Source of the DNA: Peronospora farinosa
Lineage: Eukaryota; Oomycota; Peronosporomycetes; Peronosporales; Peronosporaceae
Length of the DNA: 64,000 nt
Assembly: GCA_947646735.1 (NCBI GenBank)
Contig: CANTFK010000287.1
Coordinates: 1-64,000, forward strand
Direction of reading: 5' to 3'
The translations under genes were made by a program, and so were the position numbers. The notes below the pieces were generated by a model. It worked only from the letters and a program-made list of their open reading frames with translations, was not told where the DNA came from and searched no databases. This document shows, piece by piece, positions 1 to 11,057 of this stretch. The number at the start of each line of letters is the position of its first letter. The first letter of the stretch is position 1.

Positions 1-178
1 GAAGATTTGTCAAGAAATAGAGTATGCAATTGTGTTGCTCAATCCCCACGACGGTTTACGCGGGCGGCTGTTTACTGCCTGCTGTATAACGAGACATCGT
101 TGCTCGCATTATCGTCAATTTTGTTTTGTCGCAACGGTCTATTGCATTTTTAGACCGCTGCAGACAAACTATCAGCTT

Positions 179-1383
179 TTAAATGATGTTCGGTTTCATA
201 TACGAGTCTTGAGTACTCTGCTCGAAAAAAATAGCCTCGTAGAAGTTCCGGAACGCCTCCATCTCCTCTACGCCTTGCGAATACTTGGCAGCGTAGCTAT
301 TGGGTCCGCCTGAAGGCAGCAAAAGCTTGTTCGTCTCTGCTTGCAGACACGGAATGAGCTTCGCAAGAGGCGGCGCCGGTTTCTTCTCAGGCAGCTCGGC
401 AGCGTTATCCTCGACAACACGACATTCCTGTTTACTCGGTCCATAAACGACATCATCAAGGTCCTGGAAGGCATTGCCACACAAAAACCTCAAGCTATGC
501 TGCAGTGCAGGCATAAAGAGATCACTTTCCAGTAGATCCCACAAGTCGTTGAGAAGACAAATCACATGTTCGTCCTGGTCCTTTTGCTTGTCTGGATAGA
601 TCAAAAATTCTCTCCACATGTTCAATTCTGTCGATTCTTCGTGCTTTTCCGCTGCTGCTACTGCAGTCAGTGACGGCATTACCGCCAAGAACAATGTCTG
701 CAATAATTCATTGAGCTCATCAGCTCTCACCGTTGCTTTGCAACTGACTTGCCACGTCTGTAATTGCGTATTTTTGCTCACTACAGTCTCCACATGAGTC
801 TTCAGTTTGCTCAACCCCTTGTCTAAAAAATACTCGAGTCCTGACGACAGGAACGTGTGGTGTGCTTGCTCCTCTGTCTCTTTTCTTGCTCACGATTTAC
901 TAGCCTCACTAGTCGCGTGTTCTTGTCAAAAACTCTCTTTCCAATGATAGAAACTTGGGCAAATACCAGTAAATGCCACAATCCAAACGCCACGAGCGTT
1001 GTGAAGTAACGCGTAAACGCCAGTAACTTGGCGTCTTCCCAGAGCGCATTCCGTTCATTCTTTTGTGTCTTGTCAAGCCTTTTAAGCTCTTGTACCACGT
1101 TCTCAAGATCCAAAAGATGATACAATTGCGTCTTAAGTCGCGGTAGAAAACGTCGTACAGTTGCGCGACTTTCGTCTGTTGTACTGCTGAGAGCCAATTG
1201 CAAACGCTGATGCTCGACCATTTGCTCCTGGATCTGCTTTGTTAATCGCTCAGCTTCATTCAGCATTCTTTTGTACGCATAATACGCACCTCCTGCACAT
1301 GCTGCACTTACACCTGTTACGACTAGGAGCTTCTTATGACGGCGTGCGAATCCACATGCCGTCTCCTTGAACGCTGACCACAT
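179..1383 (-). CDS. PEX3: Peroxin-3 (peroxisome biogenesis), frame interrupted
   Basis: PEX3 is the peroxisomal membrane anchor that docks PEX19 with its membrane-protein cargo. The N-terminus (MWSAFKETACGFARRHKK) is basic and is followed by a membrane segment (LLVVTGVSAACAGGAYYAY), the usual PEX3 layout. Next come a coiled-coil-prone stretch, then FTRYFTTLVAFGLWHLLVFAQVSIIG, which matches the family core. The second half lies in another frame: FLSSGLEYFLDKGLSKLKTHVE and the C-terminal part run on to 179. The frame changes between about 865 and 895, with no credible GT-AG intron there, so this is an indel or a real break. I chose the ATG at 1383 over an upstream in-frame ATG at 1407 because it starts the conserved N-terminus. 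The gene diverges from NudC, about 150 bp away. Identity is inferred from motif layout; whether it is intact is unresolved. Confidence 0.78.
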
Positions 1384-1530
1384 TTTATCTTGAACTGAGT
1401 ATAGCACGTATCATTTTGGTTGCTCGATGAGTTCGATGATTTCATTGGTTATAAAGGTATCGACTACTTCAGAAAAGATACTTTTTCTTTTATCGGCTAC
1501 TTTAGAAGAGATACTTTTTTTATTCGCATA

Positions 1531-2537
1531 ATGGACGCCATGAGTGCTGCTCCTGGACGCTTTGATATGCTCTTGACGGAGCTAGCACAGCAACATGGTA
1601 GCGTTGAGTCCTTGATGGATTCATTTTTGACTTTCTATACCGCAAAACGGACTTTTACGTGGTCTCCAAGGACCCAGAGAGACACAAGATGGGATTTTTA
1701 CCTGGTCAAGCACAGGAAAAAGTGCTGAAAGCCTTTCAGAAGTACCCAATGAAGATTCTGGATGGAAATGATAGTTACAACATGATTGCCAAGAAGAACA
1801 CTGCGACAATTGACCAAGTTGTATCTGCTGCAAGTTCAATTAAAGCTTCTTGTGGTGCTAAAAATGAACCGAAGCTTACGGACGAGGGCAAACAATGTAT
1901 GGCTAGTGCTACTTGCTTTTTATATTAAGAATGGAACGTGGGTTGTCTGATGTTATTATGCAGTTCCTGTGGGTAATGGAGGACGAGCAGGAACTTTACA
2001 TGGACGCAGACTTTGGAGGAAGTTTCAGTAGGTCTTTTTAGCTGATTTAACAAGATGCTGATGGTGGGCTGATGGTATGGATATGTGTGATTGGTCTTGT
2101 AGATTCAGATGGAGTTAGTACAAGGCACTCAAGCAAAGGACTTGGACTGTCGGATTACATCTACGCACCTGTATGTGGCATTGAAAAGCAACACGATCAA
2201 GCCACTTCTGGAAGGAGAGTTTCCAGAACAAATCCGTGTGGACGAGAGCATTTGGTCGCTAGAGAGCAACCATACACTTCTCATCATTCTAGAGAAGACC
2301 AAACCGACGTGGTGGGCTAGTGCACTGAAAGGAGAACCAGAGATTGACACGAACCAAGTAGATTATCGAAGGAGTATTTACGAGTACGATGAAGTCACAC
2401 AAGGTGCTATCAGAAAAGCTGTATACGACCAACGTCAATACCAGTCGAACGGTAGAGTGCCACTTACACCAGAGGAGCAAATGTTGGAGACAGCAAAGGA
2501 CTTGCCTGGCTCTCCTTTTCTGTCGTCAACACAATAA
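1531..2537 (+). CDS. NudC-family nuclear movement protein (CS domain), frame interrupted
   Basis: This is a NudC/NUDCD3-like HSP90 co-chaperone-type protein involved in dynein and cytoskeletal function. The N-terminal NudC domain is visible (FDMLLTELAQQHGSVES, then RKTDFYVVSKDPERHKMGF). A CS domain follows, with PVGNGGRA, TWTQTLEEVS, DLDCRITSTHLYVALK and ESNHTLLIILEKTKPTWW. Coding runs 1531 to about 1890, then a likely intron ending in tatgcag at about 1962, a short exon to about 2029, an intron ending in cttgtag at about 2102, and a last exon to 2537. Two frame changes are needed, one at about 1600-1640 and one at about 1985-2000; neither looks like an intron. Start: the ATG at 1531 opens the conserved N-terminus. 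The gene converges on EMG1. It is either a recent pseudogene or carries consensus indels. Confidence 0.75.
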
Positions 2538-2742
2538 CATACACTACTGTAGCTGGTAACGTGCGCAAAGCATAGCACTAGTGTTTCATATTCAGCTTGC
2601 AAGCTCTGCCCATATTCAGCTCTGCATAGTTGTTCATAGCTATTAACTCAGTTGCTTAGTGTCTTTCATCTATCAGCATTCTCATCTTCCCGCTCGTATC
2701 GCCGGTCCAGATCACAGCAAAGGCTACAAGTCCAAAATAAAG

Positions 2743-3647
2743 TTACAGGATACCCCAGTGACGTTCAAAGCCGTTAAGAAGACGGCAGATAGCCTGGGCT
2801 CCGCTCATCGGGTACTCCGAGATCGAAATGGTCTCGTCCAGCTGCATACATCAACAGAAGCACAACAATTAGTATCACTTTTCTATACCTCCAATTCCAA
2901 GAAAGTCACGTACATAGTTGCAGTTTTCCTTCGAAACGTGGCCGTGTGCCATGGCACCAATAATAAACACTACCGGTTCATCCTTCGGCAGTGTCTCCAC
3001 CCATTCCCACGGATTTACCAGTGTACCCGTACGCGACAGTGCGTATTTCGTGCAATTTGCTGGCAGGTACTTGGTCACGGGATTCTTGATTACTTTTAGC
3101 AACGTCTGATTGCCGTCTGATGACCGAATCTTTAGCGTGTGTAACAGTTGCACTGAGCCATCCAGTTACAGTGTTAGTCTATTTACATCTACAACAGCTA
3201 TATATATATGTTATAGCATCAACTGACCCATAAGACCTGCGAATCGCTTGTACGTACGAGGCACGCGCATCTGTGAGCTCACCTCAACGAGCACGCCCTT
3301 AGTGCTCTGGGTGTACATCTATCGTAGCAACAATAGAGAAATTCATGACCGTTCAGCTATTTTCAATAGCATGAATACTACTAGAAAAAGAATACACGAA
3401 CCTTGAGATATCCAGCCTTATTAAGCGGCGAGTCCAACAATGCCATAAGCTCTTGGTGGAGAATATCTGGACGGGATTGACTTGCTTCACGATTAAGTTT
3501 CTTGTGAATCCCTTTGTGATCATCACAGTTAAGCAATTGATAACCTTTCGAGGTCTTGACCGTCTCCAATGCCGCCTGTTCCAAGATTACAATCACTTGA
3601 CGACGTTTTACGTCTTCTTTGCTTGCACTCATTGTTACGATTGTCAC
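2743..3647 (-). CDS. EMG1: EMG1/NEP1, rRNA pseudouridine N1-methyltransferase
   Basis: This SPOUT-class methyltransferase methylates a pseudouridine in 18S rRNA and is needed for 40S subunit biogenesis in the nucleolus. I reconstruct four exons: 3402-3647, 3228-3318, 2914-3152 and 2743-2841, with introns 3319-3401, 3153-3227 and 2842-2913. All introns are GT-AG and the coding sum is 675 nt (224 aa), which is family length. Diagnostic stretches are EQAALETVK, LLNCDDHKG, RPDILHQELMALLDSPLNKA, GVLVEVSSQMRVPRTYKRFA, VQLLHTLKIRSSDG, VIKNPVTKYLP, FIIGAMAHG and the C-terminal ISISEYPMSGAQAICRLLNG. The frame is intact. An alternative start is MSASKED, five codons in. Part of exon 3 is also open on the opposite strand, which is only a shadow. 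Confidence 0.93.
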
Positions 3648-3886
3648 TGTCTCATCAAAGCATTGGTTCCTATGAATGTAGTGTGTACCACGTCGGACAC
3701 GGCTTCATACTTGATCTTGAAACGACAAAACGTTTTGATGTATCTCACACAAAGGCAACAATGGTCGATGATGACGGACGTTGCATCTTCATATAGCAGA
3801 CAGGGATGAGTTCTATTATCTTGCAGCTAAGTGTTAGTTGTATCCGGTTGCGACACGTTATTTTCTGGTAGTACTTGCAGGCTGAT

Positions 3887-6800
3887 CTATGAAACCAGCA
3901 TCTGAATAGGAATCTGCGATGACGACGTCTGCTGTCGCTGTTCATCCTCACCTTCTTGTTGGTCTTGTTGATCATTGACGAGAGGAGTAGGTACTGTGCT
4001 ACTTGTAGCTGCAGAAGCGGATGTAGCAGAACCGATGGGATTCAATGCTTCAGCTACACGTAAATACTCGTCACGACGGCCTTGCGATTCATTTAAGAAC
4101 GTAGCGAGTGCTTCTGGACGACCAGCATTTCCAGACTCTCCTGGCGTGTAGTTAGCTGGGAGAGGCTCGATACTAGGAAGTAATTCCTCCTCTTGCTTTA
4201 CACGAGCCAAGACCAGTTTTTCAAAACAGTTCCCTGGTGGTGACAGGCTAAACTCGCGACGGTCTTCAGGCTCCACATAGCGCTCTGCGACATTTCCATG
4301 TTCTTCGAGTATAGCAGCGCAAATCGTCTCCACCTTACGCTCCAAGACTGAAAGAGACGGAAACTCGTTCAGGGTACGTAGAAACCAGTCATTCATCTCT
4401 GCAATCGTCTCGAAGTGATGACGGTACAGAGGATGGAAGGTAGTCGTACCCTCCAAAAACACAGTGCGAATGTGGTGCTCTCGTGCCTGACGGTGGAATG
4501 GCAGCTGACGATCCAGCATCATATGTTCCCAGCCGTAAATACCATAGCGAGCCATGCCGTAAAAGACACCCAAGTCGTGAATCCATGGACACCACCACAC
4601 TGGCATATTCTCCACCAAACCGTGCTTTCCAGACCGAAGGAGAGTCTCCAGTGCGTCTCGTTTAGTGGATAAGATGTCTAGCACATCTTCAAGCAATTGA
4701 GTGCGCCGCATTGTTACCCAAGCAGTGTTGCGAGCCTTCAGCCCATGGGCCAATACACCCTCGAAAGCATCCACAAACTCGATACCAATAAGATCGCCCA
4801 ACGCCACTGCACGCTGGTCTGAGCCCAGCGGATCTGCCCGCATACGTGCAACCTCACGACACTTGGGGGCAAACTTTGTCTCGTAAAAGGTTCGTGTGAG
4901 AGTGGCAGTCTTGTTCAAATTGCCCCACTCCACAATGTTGCGCCACGAAATGCTATCCGTCGCCCATGAAAATTCGCGCGCTTGCTCCGTCACGAAGGGA
5001 AACACCGACGGGGTTGGTCTACCATCCGGAGCAATTACGGCACGTTTTGCTAAGATTCGCGGCGCGCCATGGAGTGCCATCATGTACGCAAATGAGCGAC
5101 GCTCCTCCTTGGTCCAATCTGTATTTTTCATGCGGTGCTGTGGAGTAGCGAACAATGTGGCATCCGGAAGTTGGCGAGCATTGTGCAGTACTGTCATGTG
5201 CCGGAGAATGTCTACCTGCGCAAGCTGCATGGCCTTTAGCTCCAGCCGACGCAAAGCTAAAGAACGCGCTCGCATTTCGTGGCCAACTTGTCGCCTTTGT
5301 TCAATAGCTGCGCGCTCCTTCTTGTATCGGTCCTTTTCGTGGCGCCGCTTAGTCTCCTCCGCAGACAGCAGCCAACTCAACAAGCGGTTCATATGCTGAA
5401 CCTCAGGCTGCTTAAATGAATAAGCAGCTGCTAACACTTTACTTTCAGCTGCGCCAGCTTCGGTCTTCACTTGCGTAAACATATTACTACTGTCATCGAT
5501 AACAGAGCCTGTCGCACTCTCCGAATCAACATCACTCATATCTGCGTCGTCACCTCCATCTGCAGCTGTGGCGCTTTCCATTCTAACCGGATCCACGGCC
5601 AGCCGAAATGCACTTGTCATACCGGATTGGCTCATGTTACTCACTTCAACTTGATCTTGAGCAGCTTTCTCTAAGCGTGCAAAATACAGCCGCGGGTCTG
5701 CCAGGATTTGGGCGCAACGGCCGTATCCATGAAGAAAAACACCCATCAGCAAGTTCCGGTCAGCATTTTCATTCCACCATGGCGTAATTTGTGTCCATGC
5801 TGGTCGCTCTCCTAAGTCAACTAACTCGATATGCGGTACTAGCTTATCCGCACCGTAGTATCTAGCACGGTCATCAATACTAGCAGTCGGTTTGGGTTTC
5901 GACTTTGAGCTATCATCAGTATCTCCATAAATCTTGTCACACATATCACAAGCAGTAGTAACCAGATGCTGAAGTCTTTGAAGCATATCCAGTCGAACCA
6001 GCACCCGTCGACCGCCACCTTGCTTTAATTTAAGCATAAAGTCCTCTTCCTTCAGAACTGTTGACAGTTCCTCTTCATCAACAAGATTTTCCGTTTGAGC
6101 GAACGTCGCTGCGTGAATTGACGCCTTCACAAACGTTGAATCATCTTTACGCTGATCACAAGACAGGCCCGAGACATAGATAAACCCGCGCGCAAAGCGT
6201 TCCACTTCCTTCACAGAACGACTACCGCCGCTCTGGCTTCGAATAACCTCCCAGCGACCAAAACCATAGTGCATTAGCGCACGCTGCAAGCGATCACGTC
6301 CATTTTGTGTCCACTCTCGGGGTGCACTTTTCTCCTCAAGCCGTTCGCGTTCTTCCTTTTCTCTCTCACGCTTTTCTTGCTCATATTCGTCATCGGATAT
6401 ACTGCCGTCAGAGAAATTGCCTCCGTCGCCGAAGCGCGCAACACGAGTTCGCTTGCGTTGATGCGGCAACAAGATTTCGGTTTCCACTGGGTCTGGCTCT
6501 GTAAGACCCACAGCTTTCTTCCAGAAATCAGGATCGTCGAGATCCACATCGTCCGAGGTAGTGGCTGATACAAAACTTGCTTTTGAAAAGCTTGACTGCG
6601 CCTGCTCAGTGTACTGTATAACCTGTGACGAGCGCTGTAAGATCTGGTCGATGTCTAATGCACAAAATTGTTCGCCAGCGGTATCATCGTCGCGGAACAC
6701 ATCGTACGCACCACGTTTCAGCAAATCATCGATCTCCTTAGATTCTTGTGCCCTGGCGCTCTTGTTTCGTTTTTTGCCGCCCTCTTCTTCGTTTTCACGA

Positions 6801-9559
6801 CGCATGTGCGTAAGCACGGCTTTGTCTAATCCAAGTTTCAGGGAGGCTTTGTGAAACATATGCATCTCGTAGGTTTTACGAGTAATTAAACGATAAATCT
6901 TCACCGAATGTGTCTGGCCGATACGATGAGCACGAGCTTGTGCTTGCAGGTCATTCTGAGGATTCCAGTCGCTATCGAAAATAATGACCGTATCTGCAGC
7001 TGTTAAATTCAATCCTAAACCACCAGCCTTGGTCGACAACAGCATCACAAATCGCTTATACTCGGGTTTGACAAAGCGGTCAACCGCAGCTTGGCGGTCA
7101 TTGCCACGAATGTTACCATCCAGCCTTTCGTACAGATGCCCACAGTAGCGTAGATAGTCTTCGATAATGTCCAACACACGGACCATTTGGCTAAAGATGA
7201 GCACTTTGTGTCCTCCGTCATTCAATCGCGGCAGCAACTTATCGATTAACACCATCTTGCCGCAACACTTTACCATCATCTCATGACGTTGTGCGTCCGT
7301 CGTCAATCCTTCGTTTAAAATGTCCTCCACCCCGTTATTCAAATATGGGTGGTTGCAACATTTGCGAAGCTCCATCATGACGTTCATCAGATTAGGAACA
7401 TTGCGGGGATTTCCGCCGCGGTTCAAAAACGCCGTGTTTCTCTCGTAGATTGCACGATACCATTGTTTTTGAACCGGTGTAAGTTCCACTTCAACAATGG
7501 TCTCCTCCTTAGGGGGCAATGACTTTTCAACGTCTTCCTTTACTCGACGAAGTAGGTACGGCTTTAGCATCTTGTGCAAGTCTGCCACTTGCTGGGCCTC
7601 ACGAAGGTCACCAAACTTAGCAAGGAAATCAGAAACAGTTGGAAATGATTTTCCATCCAAGAAGTTTAGCAGCGCCCATAACTCTTCTGTCTTGTTTTGT
7701 AAAGGAGTGCCCGTAAGAAGCACGCAGTGATCACGGCGCAGAGAACGCATTTGCTCGACAAGCCGCGAGGATTGGTTTTTTAGTCGGTGTGCTTCGTCAA
7801 CTACAAGGCAGCGCCAGTGAATTTTCGAGAGGACAGCAATGTCCTTTATCGCCACTTCGTACGTTGTCACAACAATATTAAAGCGGTAGGGTTTCTTCTT
7901 GTCGGGACGCAGTTTATCATCCAAATAGTAAAACTCGTAATCGCGAATAATTTCTCGGGAGGCGGTGTTGCCGTGGTACACGACACAGTTCATCGTTGTC
8001 CACATTTCACACTCGTTTTGCCACTGCACAATCAGCGACAGTGGCGCCACGATCAAAAATGGCCCGCGAATTCGGATCTTAGGGTCATCGCGAAGATGGT
8101 TCAAGAAAGAGAGTGTCTGAATGGTCTTGCCCAATCCCATTTCGTCGGCCAAGATACTTGGCCGCTCGTTGTACCAATTCCAAAGCAACCAATTCAGACC
8201 TTCTAGCTGATACGCACGAAGTGATAGTGACTGGTCTTCCCCAAACAAGGGGGATGCCTCCAGTTTGCGATATTCACGAATGCTTGGTCGCGGTTTTGGC
8301 TTCCATACCTCCTCATCAGGAACAACAATGGTCGCCTTATATTTAAGAAGAGCAGCATCGTCCTTGATGTCACATGCACGTTCCCATGTCGCTTCCGTAT
8401 ACGACAAGACACGCCATTTAATGTAGTAACGCATACCATCATCAATCGGTGCATCGGGAAAGTTGGCATCAGCAAGCATCGGTGGATCTTGTCGATGAGC
8501 AACAATACGATGGATCTCCAAGTACTCGGGATTAAAGTACTCAAGTTCATCCACTGCCATCGAGTCCCCATTCAAGTTTCCAGCTTGTCGATGTGGTTGA
8601 TGTAGTCGAAGTTGTTCCTTCTCATGGAACCTCTTGATCTTTTGCTTGTTCGTCAATGGATCCATCTCCAGCAGCACTTGTTCTGTCTCCCACGTTGCAT
8701 GCATGTATGCAAATCCTTTCCATTTGATTAGATACTCGACAATTGTCGTCTTTGTCGGACGATTCGTAAACAAATTCGAACTCATCAAGTCGGTAGCTAC
8801 AGCTACAGGACGTGCTTTTGATTCGACGTCTTCTCGTTGATTTCTCATCCCCATAATCTTGTCAATAATCATCGTCGGTGTGGCCATCGCTGATGTCTGT
8901 GCTTGGCTAGTTTCCATCTTGAATTGATGTGGTAGTTTATCGACTTGATATTCCGCCTCATCCGACTCACTTTCATCATCTCGTTTCGTGTATTTCTTGT
9001 ATTTCTTCGTCTTCTTCTTCTTGTACTCGTCATCATCTGATGTACCAAGATCTTCATCCGAGTTGGGAACATGATATGATTTCCGCTTTTTATTAGCAGC
9101 TCGTTTACTATGACGTCGTTCATCTTGTGCCAAGACTCGCGCCGTCTCTTCATCATCTTCGGGAGGTTTTTTCTGTTTATAATGTGGTACGATACGTTTC
9201 GTGTGGCACACTTCACATTCCCGCGTCCGCCGGTCACGATTTGGATGTTGACAGGTCAGACAAACCCATGGGTTCTTCACGGGTTTGACGCGCTGCTGAT
9301 GACGCTGACGCTTGGCCTGGCGGTTCGCGAGGCTCGTATTGAAGGCTCTTAAGGCTGTAAAGTCATCGTCGGGCTTCTCACAGAGAGGACAGACATAGGC
9401 ATCCAATGCCTCGAGTTCTTTTTGAGTCAAAATGAGTCCACAACAGCTTGGATGCACCCATCCATGACAGCCACCAGACCCACGGATGCATTCAATCATA
9501 ATCCCAGCGCCATCTACTTGCTGACACAAGCAGTAGCGTGTGGGATCAGGGGTTGACAT
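3887..9559 (-). CDS. CHD-type chromatin remodelling ATPase with PHD and RanBP2 zinc fingers
   Basis: An uninterrupted 1,890-aa SNF2-family nucleosome remodeller of the chromodomain-helicase-DNA-binding group. Domains in order: PHD finger (residues 10-60, CLCQQVDGAGIMIEC to YVCPLC); RanBP2-type zinc finger (about 96-121, WVCLTCQHPN to CEVCHTKR); Lys/Asp-rich linker; tandem chromodomains (about 273-300 around YLIKWKGFAYMHATWE, and about 378-395 around YYIKWRVLSYTEATWE); SNF2 ATPase with Walker A DEMGLGKT (about 472-479), DEAH (588-591) and LLTGTPLQNK; helicase C with STKAGGLGLNL and QARAHRIGQ (about 780-895). Then DDPDFWKKAVG, a motif shared with CHD6-9, a Myb/SANT-like region, and a Ser/Gln-rich tail. 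The mix of PHD and CHD6-9-like traits leaves the subfamily open. The upstream 5' region is a strongly strand-biased purine tract (9563-9620 on the plus strand). Confidence 0.95.
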   Translation of the reverse strand: MSTPDPTRYCLCQQVDGAGIMIECIRGSGGCHGWVHPSCCGLILTQKELEALDAYVCPLCEKPDDDFTALRAFNTSLANRQAKRQRHQQRVKPVKNPWVCLTCQHPNRDRRTRECEVCHTKRIVPHYKQKKPPEDDEETARVLAQDERRHSKRAANKKRKSYHVPNSDEDLGTSDDDEYKKKKTKKYKKYTKRDDESESDEAEYQVDKLPHQFKMETSQAQTSAMATPTMIIDKIMGMRNQREDVESKARPVAVATDLMSSNLFTNRPTKTTIVEYLIKWKGFAYMHATWETEQVLLEMDPLTNKQKIKRFHEKEQLRLHQPHRQAGNLNGDSMAVDELEYFNPEYLEIHRIVAHRQDPPMLADANFPDAPIDDGMRYYIKWRVLSYTEATWERACDIKDDAALLKYKATIVVPDEEVWKPKPRPSIREYRKLEASPLFGEDQSLSLRAYQLEGLNWLLWNWYNERPSILADEMGLGKTIQTLSFLNHLRDDPKIRIRGPFLIVAPLSLIVQWQNECEMWTTMNCVVYHGNTASREIIRDYEFYYLDDKLRPDKKKPYRFNIVVTTYEVAIKDIAVLSKIHWRCLVVDEAHRLKNQSSRLVEQMRSLRRDHCVLLTGTPLQNKTEELWALLNFLDGKSFPTVSDFLAKFGDLREAQQVADLHKMLKPYLLRRVKEDVEKSLPPKEETIVEVELTPVQKQWYRAIYERNTAFLNRGGNPRNVPNLMNVMMELRKCCNHPYLNNGVEDILNEGLTTDAQRHEMMVKCCGKMVLIDKLLPRLNDGGHKVLIFSQMVRVLDIIEDYLRYCGHLYERLDGNIRGNDRQAAVDRFVKPEYKRFVMLLSTKAGGLGLNLTAADTVIIFDSDWNPQNDLQAQARAHRIGQTHSVKIYRLITRKTYEMHMFHKASLKLGLDKAVLTHMRRENEEEGGKKRNKSARAQESKEIDDLLKRGAYDVFRDDDTAGEQFCALDIDQILQRSSQVIQYTEQAQSSFSKASFVSATTSDDVDLDDPDFWKKAVGLTEPDPVETEILLPHQRKRTRVARFGDGGNFSDGSISDDEYEQEKREREKEERERLEEKSAPREWTQNGRDRLQRALMHYGFGRWEVIRSQSGGSRSVKEVERFARGFIYVSGLSCDQRKDDSTFVKASIHAATFAQTENLVDEEELSTVLKEEDFMLKLKQGGGRRVLVRLDMLQRLQHLVTTACDMCDKIYGDTDDSSKSKPKPTASIDDRARYYGADKLVPHIELVDLGERPAWTQITPWWNENADRNLLMGVFLHGYGRCAQILADPRLYFARLEKAAQDQVEVSNMSQSGMTSAFRLAVDPVRMESATAADGGDDADMSDVDSESATGSVIDDSSNMFTQVKTEAGAAESKVLAAAYSFKQPEVQHMNRLLSWLLSAEETKRRHEKDRYKKERAAIEQRRQVGHEMRARSLALRRLELKAMQLAQVDILRHMTVLHNARQLPDATLFATPQHRMKNTDWTKEERRSFAYMMALHGAPRILAKRAVIAPDGRPTPSVFPFVTEQAREFSWATDSISWRNIVEWGNLNKTATLTRTFYETKFAPKCREVARMRADPLGSDQRAVALGDLIGIEFVDAFEGVLAHGLKARNTAWVTMRRTQLLEDVLDILSTKRDALETLLRSGKHGLVENMPVWWCPWIHDLGVFYGMARYGIYGWEHMMLDRQLPFHRQAREHHIRTVFLEGTTTFHPLYRHHFETIAEMNDWFLRTLNEFPSLSVLERKVETICAAILEEHGNVAERYVEPEDRREFSLSPPGNCFEKLVLARVKQEEELLPSIEPLPANYTPGESGNAGRPEALATFLNESQGRRDEYLRVAEALNPIGSATSASAATSSTVPTPLVNDQQDQQEGEDEQRQQTSSSQIPIQMLVS

Positions 9560-9865
9560 AGTACGAGGGGAGAGGGAGGAAGGAAGGGGGAGGGAGGGAG
9601 GAAAGAGGAAAGAGGTGTTGGATGTAGAAAAAGGGGGGAAGAATACCCTTTGATCAAAGCCAAGGGCGCCCGTCCTTGTCGTATTCTCTGCTCCCTAAAC
9701 TGCCGGGTCTCCTGGAACCACCCGCATTCTGCATTCACTATACTTCCATCCAGTAAAGAAAATATTTTCCATCAAGGGGTATGAAATCTATTTCGAGAGG
9801 GTAACCTTTGTAACCTTTTATATACAAAAAGAGAGGATCCGGATACGAGAGAAAATGTATACAGA

Positions 9866-10789
9866 CTAAAACTCATACGTAAACGACTTCTTGGCAATTA
9901 GCTCGGCAAGCTCCTTGTCGGTCGTAGGCTCCAGAACGGCAACATACTCGCTATTACTGACCGTTGGAGATTTGTCTAGACTCAAGTCTTGACCACGATT
10001 ACCATTGTGTGGTTGTTTTAATAGACTTTGGTTGCCATGCTTATGAGAAGCATCAAATGACGATCCCTGCTGATGACTTGCACGCTGTGCTTGTCCTTGT
10101 TGAAGCTGTTGCTGACTTGCGTCTAACTGTTGAAAGCCCTGTTGTCGATTCAAGCCCGTTCTCTTTGGTGGCACTCGAATATCACCACCAATCATGTGGA
10201 CCGTGTAGCTCTGTTGCTGTGGTTGCTGCAGAGATTGTCGGTCTTCCTGTTCTTGCTTTTGCTCTTGTTCGGTCTGACGTGGAGTCGTATTGTGGATGAT
10301 GAACGAGTTGCCATTCTCATCATACTCCACATCCGTCAAGTGCTTCATGTCCATGATAAAGCGCCCGATATCAGTGATACAAAAGAGAATGGATACACCC
10401 AATGACGGGCCCGTCTTGATGACCATATCGGGGTCCCAAATGAGAAAAGCAAAGGCGTAAAACCACGTGAATATCTTGCACCGCAGCATATTGCGTTCAA
10501 AATTTTCAGGTGATGGGAACATTGAGCTGGAGATTTTAGGTCCATAGACGAGGATAATTGCAAAGAAAACGGGTACCCATGCCAGTGTATACAGCGTTTG
10601 CAATTCCTGCTCGGCTTGAACCATCTCATCCGGACACTGAAAGAAGGACGCCACGAGTGATGCAGAGAGATAAAACTCCAGTCCACATACTAGCATCGCC
10701 TTGAGTGAATTCTCATACAATTCGCCTAATTCTTTGAGCGGCTGATCCACCAAAAGCTCACGCACAAATTCTGGTGCTCTTGTCACCAT
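9866..10789 (-). CDS. Hypothetical multi-pass membrane protein with Gln-rich tail
   Basis: I do not recognise a family. The 307-aa frame is intact and starts with ATG. The first 150 residues contain about four hydrophobic segments: around MLVCGLEFYLSASLVASFF, TLAWVPVFFAIILVYG, CKIFTWFYAFAFLIW and GVSILFCITDIGRFIM. The remaining 150 residues are hydrophilic and low-complexity, rich in Gln, His and Asn, with basic patches and a compact conserved-looking end (ELIAKKSFTYEF). The compact membrane part with a disordered cytosolic tail resembles, in general design only, the four-segment protein at 57945-58598. The gene is followed downstream by nothing on the same strand until CHD, and its promoter faces V-ATPase E, about 270 bp away. 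Function unknown; an oomycete-restricted protein is possible but untested. Confidence 0.7.
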   Translation of the reverse strand: MVTRAPEFVRELLVDQPLKELGELYENSLKAMLVCGLEFYLSASLVASFFQCPDEMVQAEQELQTLYTLAWVPVFFAIILVYGPKISSSMFPSPENFERNMLRCKIFTWFYAFAFLIWDPDMVIKTGPSLGVSILFCITDIGRFIMDMKHLTDVEYDENGNSFIIHNTTPRQTEQEQKQEQEDRQSLQQPQQQSYTVHMIGGDIRVPPKRTGLNRQQGFQQLDASQQQLQQGQAQRASHQQGSSFDASHKHGNQSLLKQPHNGNRGQDLSLDKSPTVSNSEYVAVLEPTTDKELAELIAKKSFTYEF

Positions 10790-11057
10790 CGTCGTTATTT
10801 GCTGAAGTTTTTTACAGCGCCTTTTCGTGCTGTTGTGTACACAATTTGTACATCACTTTTCCCTTTTCTGGTATCAGTTGTGAGGGAAGAAGTTCGGAAC
10901 AAAAAAATAGCAAAAAAATAAGGGATAAGTACGGTATTCTTCGGTTATGTACGAATAGGGCCATTTGGAAGATTTTTTTTTCTTCAATAAAGCAGAACTT
11001 GGGGCTGTGTGTACCTTGTTGTGTATTGATTAATCCAGCCACGAACTCCGAGTCAAG

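Noticed and set aside
2659..3110. Plus-strand open frames opposite EMG1
   Set aside because: They are antisense shadows of the EMG1 exons, whose motifs and splice sites are unambiguous.
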